Assembly: GCA_045611685.1 (NCBI GenBank)
Contig: JAZKXO010000096.1
Span: 1-16,625 of the forward strand
Reading direction: 5' to 3'
Length of the DNA stretch: 16,625 bases
Source of the DNA: SIG701 sp045611685
Lineage (GTDB): Bacteria; Bacillota; Clostridia; Oscillospirales; CAG-272
Position numbers and translations under genes: made by a program
Notes under the pieces: model-generated
The model's database searches: none
Seen by the model: the letters and a program-made list of their open reading frames with translations, nothing else
Told to the model about the DNA's origin: nothing
Shown here: positions 14,345 through 16,625 of the stretch, one piece after another
How positions within the stretch are numbered: the first letter of the stretch is position 1
Layout: each line of letters starts with the position of its first letter

Positions 14345-16625
14345 ATGGCCTTATATCAACCTTCCAACATTACTCCCTCCACGTTTGCGGGCATCGGCGG
14401 CGGCGTGGTGGACGCAAGCGACAATGTTTCGATTTCGTGGCAGGTGAACGGGAACTCCGCGATGACGGGATTTTCGATTGCCATCTATCAAAACACCGCT
14501 TCGTCCACTCTGGTTCACACGTTCACCGAAGCGTCCCTGAGTCCGGCGTTCTACGGGACGGACGCGAACGGGAATCCGGTTTTCTATGTATACGAACCGG
14601 GAACGACCTGGAGCGCGGCGGGACTTTCCAACGGGAATTCCTACAAGCTGAAGATCACGCAGAACTACGGGACTTCCTCCTCCGTCGTACAGAATTCGGA
14701 ATCCGTTTTCATCACGCGGGCAAAGCCGACCCTTTCCATTTCGCCCTCTTCCGGGACGCTGACCTCCGTGGCGCAGACCTTTACCGCCTCCTTCGCACAG
14801 GCGCAGGGAGACGCAGTATCGTGGGTGCGGTGGGTTCTCAAGGACGCAAACGGGAATGCGCTTGACGATACGGGGACGATCTACACGGGCGTTCTGTCAT
14901 ACACCTACAACGGGTTCTTCACGGGGAACACCTACACTCTGACCTGCACGGTGGAGACTTCCTCCGGCGCGACGAAAAGCGTGACGAACACCTACGCGGT
15001 TTCCTACTCCGAGCCGGAGCAGACGGGCGGGATCTCACTTTCCTGCAATCCGGACGATTCGGTGACGCTCTCATGGATGGTGGGCGCGGACATCCCCGGA
15101 ACGCCGTCCGCAGAAGATTACGGGTCGATTCTGAACGGTGTGCTTCACCTTGCGGCTTCGCGCTCCATCACATGGGATGAAGTGAACGGGGAAAGCATGG
15201 CGTTTCCGTCTCCGTACTGTTTCGCATGGCGCGGGAAAGTGGCTGCCACCACGACTTCAAGCGAGACGATCAATTCCGGAACGTGGACGGTGGACCAGAC
15301 CGGAACGACGACTTCCAGTGCGACGGCATCCGGAACGGTCGGCACATCGAACTGGACAAAGAACCCTGCCGTTTCGGACAAATCCAATACGACGGCGACG
15401 TTTTCGGTTGCGGCGACGACGCACAGAACGGTGACGGACTATCCCATCATCTCCGGATCTTTCAATACTCGCGTCATTCCGCAAGATTATGTGGCTTACA
15501 CCGAAAGGATCACGCGGTCATATCCGATTTCTTCCATTACTTTGGAAAGCGGGAACAACGTCTTTCTTACCTTGTACAAGATCAATGACTACACTTACGA
15601 TGTAGATATATGCAGCTATACAGCGGCACTCGGCGATTACGCCTCCTGCCAGCTTGCGGTGGAAACGGAATTTTATGTGGGAACGTCCACCGAAACCGTT
15701 TCGCAGACCGGGATCTCCAATCCCGTTGTGATCTCCACTTCGGCGGACAGCGCAACAGCAAGCGTTACGGGGACATCCTCCATGAGCATCACGGTGACAG
15801 GGGAGACAAGCACTTCCTATACCGTCACCGTTTCGTATGACTACACGGTTTCTTCCACGCAGAAATACTACGCGAAGTGGTCGAATACGCTGAACGTATC
15901 GGGCGCGACCCTGACTTCCGCGTCCATCGTATCGACTGGAGGAAGCGGCGGAGCGACGGTCGCGGCGAACAAAAACCTCTCCGGAGCGACGGAGCAGAAC
16001 CGCTATGTGGTGACGGTCTACAACGGGAACAATACGGACAACAACGTATCCACGACGGTGCGTCTGACTTACACCATCCAGGCTCCGAGCCGGTACAAGA
16101 CTGTGGTCACGGGCGTAAAGTCCGGGGCGACCTCCGCTTCGGTCACTTCCACGACGGCATCCAGCGCGACGGTATCGGTCGGTTCCGGCGGTACATACAC
16201 CGTCACGATGTACGCGACCACGAACACGTCCAAGACGGCGACGATTCAGTTTGTCATTCCGACGCTTCCGGATTCTCCAAATCTGGCGGTCGTGACGGAC
16301 GGAACAAGTTCGCTGACGATCAAAGTGGACGACGGGAAGATCGGGGTATACGACGAAGACGACACCCGGCTCGGAGCCTGTGCCATTCCGGGCGGCGCGT
16401 GGTACGCTCTGGCGATTGTACGCACAAACTCGTTTGAAACGGCGTTCTTTGACGAATCGAACAGTTCGCTTGTCAACGCGCAGACCATTCCGCTGACCGT
16501 CACGCTTCCGTCTCCCGTTTCATCCGTTTCGGCATACGGGGAACAGGACTGCGATTACATTTATCTCTCGAAGGATTCGTCCTATTCCTTTGCGCGGGCA
16601 AACTGGACGCCCGGATGGGACGGAA
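14345..16625 (+). CDS. Ser/Thr-rich beta-sandwich tail-tip protein (3' partial)
   Basis: The frame is open from ATG 14345 (AAAGGAG five bases upstream) to the right edge: 760 complete codons with no stop, so the full protein is longer. Residues ~10-130 and ~130-225 read as fibronectin-III/Ig-like domains (DNVSISWQVNGNSAMTGF, NGNSYKLKITQNYG; FTGNTYTLTCTVETSSG). Residues ~230-310 (LSCNPDDSVTLSWM, AASRSITWDEVNGES, FAWRGK) may be another beta-sandwich, perhaps LamG/concanavalin-like. Residues ~310-620 are very rich in Thr, Ser and Val with repeated motifs (TSSATASGT, DSATASVTGTSS, TASSATVSVGSGG), suggesting tandem beta domains. Its place right after the tape measure gene is where distal tail, hub and minor tail proteins are encoded. 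A role in the tail tip or adhesion is inferred; the exact component cannot be named. Confidence 0.8.
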   Translation, partial: MALYQPSNITPSTFAGIGGGVVDASDNVSISWQVNGNSAMTGFSIAIYQNTASSTLVHTFTEASLSPAFYGTDANGNPVFYVYEPGTTWSAAGLSNGNSYKLKITQNYGTSSSVVQNSESVFITRAKPTLSISPSSGTLTSVAQTFTASFAQAQGDAVSWVRWVLKDANGNALDDTGTIYTGVLSYTYNGFFTGNTYTLTCTVETSSGATKSVTNTYAVSYSEPEQTGGISLSCNPDDSVTLSWMVGADIPGTPSAEDYGSILNGVLHLAASRSITWDEVNGESMAFPSPYCFAWRGKVAATTTSSETINSGTWTVDQTGTTTSSATASGTVGTSNWTKNPAVSDKSNTTATFSVAATTHRTVTDYPIISGSFNTRVIPQDYVAYTERITRSYPISSITLESGNNVFLTLYKINDYTYDVDICSYTAALGDYASCQLAVETEFYVGTSTETVSQTGISNPVVISTSADSATASVTGTSSMSITVTGETSTSYTVTVSYDYTVSSTQKYYAKWSNTLNVSGATLTSASIVSTGGSGGATVAANKNLSGATEQNRYVVTVYNGNNTDNNVSTTVRLTYTIQAPSRYKTVVTGVKSGATSASVTSTTASSATVSVGSGGTYTVTMYATTNTSKTATIQFVIPTLPDSPNLAVVTDGTSSLTIKVDDGKIGVYDEDDTRLGACAIPGGAWYALAIVRTNSFETAFFDESNSSLVNAQTIPLTVTLPSPVSSVSAYGEQDCDYIYLSKDSSYSFARANWTPGWDG

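Noticed and set aside
14437..14865. 142-codon frame on the plus strand inside the tail-tip gene
   Set aside because: It is out of frame with the 760-codon frame starting at 14345, which has a strong ribosome site and sensible domain composition.

Overview
The window is a contiguous block of virion structural genes from a long-tailed (siphovirus-like) phage or prophage. All genes lie on the + strand, are tightly packed, and nearly all start on AUG behind a strong AGGAG-type ribosome binding site. The host is not shown directly. Purine-rich Shine-Dalgarno sites, roughly 50-60% GC coding sequence, bacterial Ig-like (Big2) domains and the style of the tape measure protein suggest a gut Firmicute (Clostridia) as host; this is an inference. 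No integrase, repressor, lysis, packaging, replication, tRNA or CRISPR feature is visible.

Layout, left to right. (1) The 3' part of a neck or head-closure type structural gene ends in two Ig-like domains (2-1210). (2) A 1065-aa spike follows: GC-typical N-terminal anchor, Ala-rich coiled coil, then an abruptly AT-rich receptor-binding part with a beta-helix and a knob-like C-terminus (1221-4418). (3) A tiny Cys-rich protein (4532-4801). (4) A 289-aa protein of unknown role (4853-5722). (5) A probable major tail tube protein with a C-terminal Ig-like domain (5784-6899), followed by the best terminator in the window. (6) A 128-aa protein of unknown role (7008-7394). (7) A 201-aa tail-completion (HK97 gp10-like) candidate (7470-8075). 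(8) A 2066-aa tape measure protein with three families of internal repeats (8090-14290). (9) The first 760 codons of a Ser/Thr-rich beta-sandwich tail-tip protein, open through the right edge (14345-16625).

Together these build and decorate a tail. The tube protein polymerises around the tape measure protein, whose length, at the usual ~0.15 nm per residue, predicts a tail near 300 nm. The gp10-like and neck proteins join tail to head. The post-tape-measure protein is probably part of the tail tip. The spike carries host-recognition capacity but is encoded at the neck/tail boundary instead of downstream of the tape measure gene.

No stretch over 300 bases lacks a gene. Nearly every intergenic gap of about 50 nt or more holds a stem-loop, mostly without a U-tract. 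No defence, anti-defence or retroelement system is visible. The points most worth a second look are the chimeric spike and its position, the series of intergenic hairpins, and the Cys-rich and 289-aa orphan genes.
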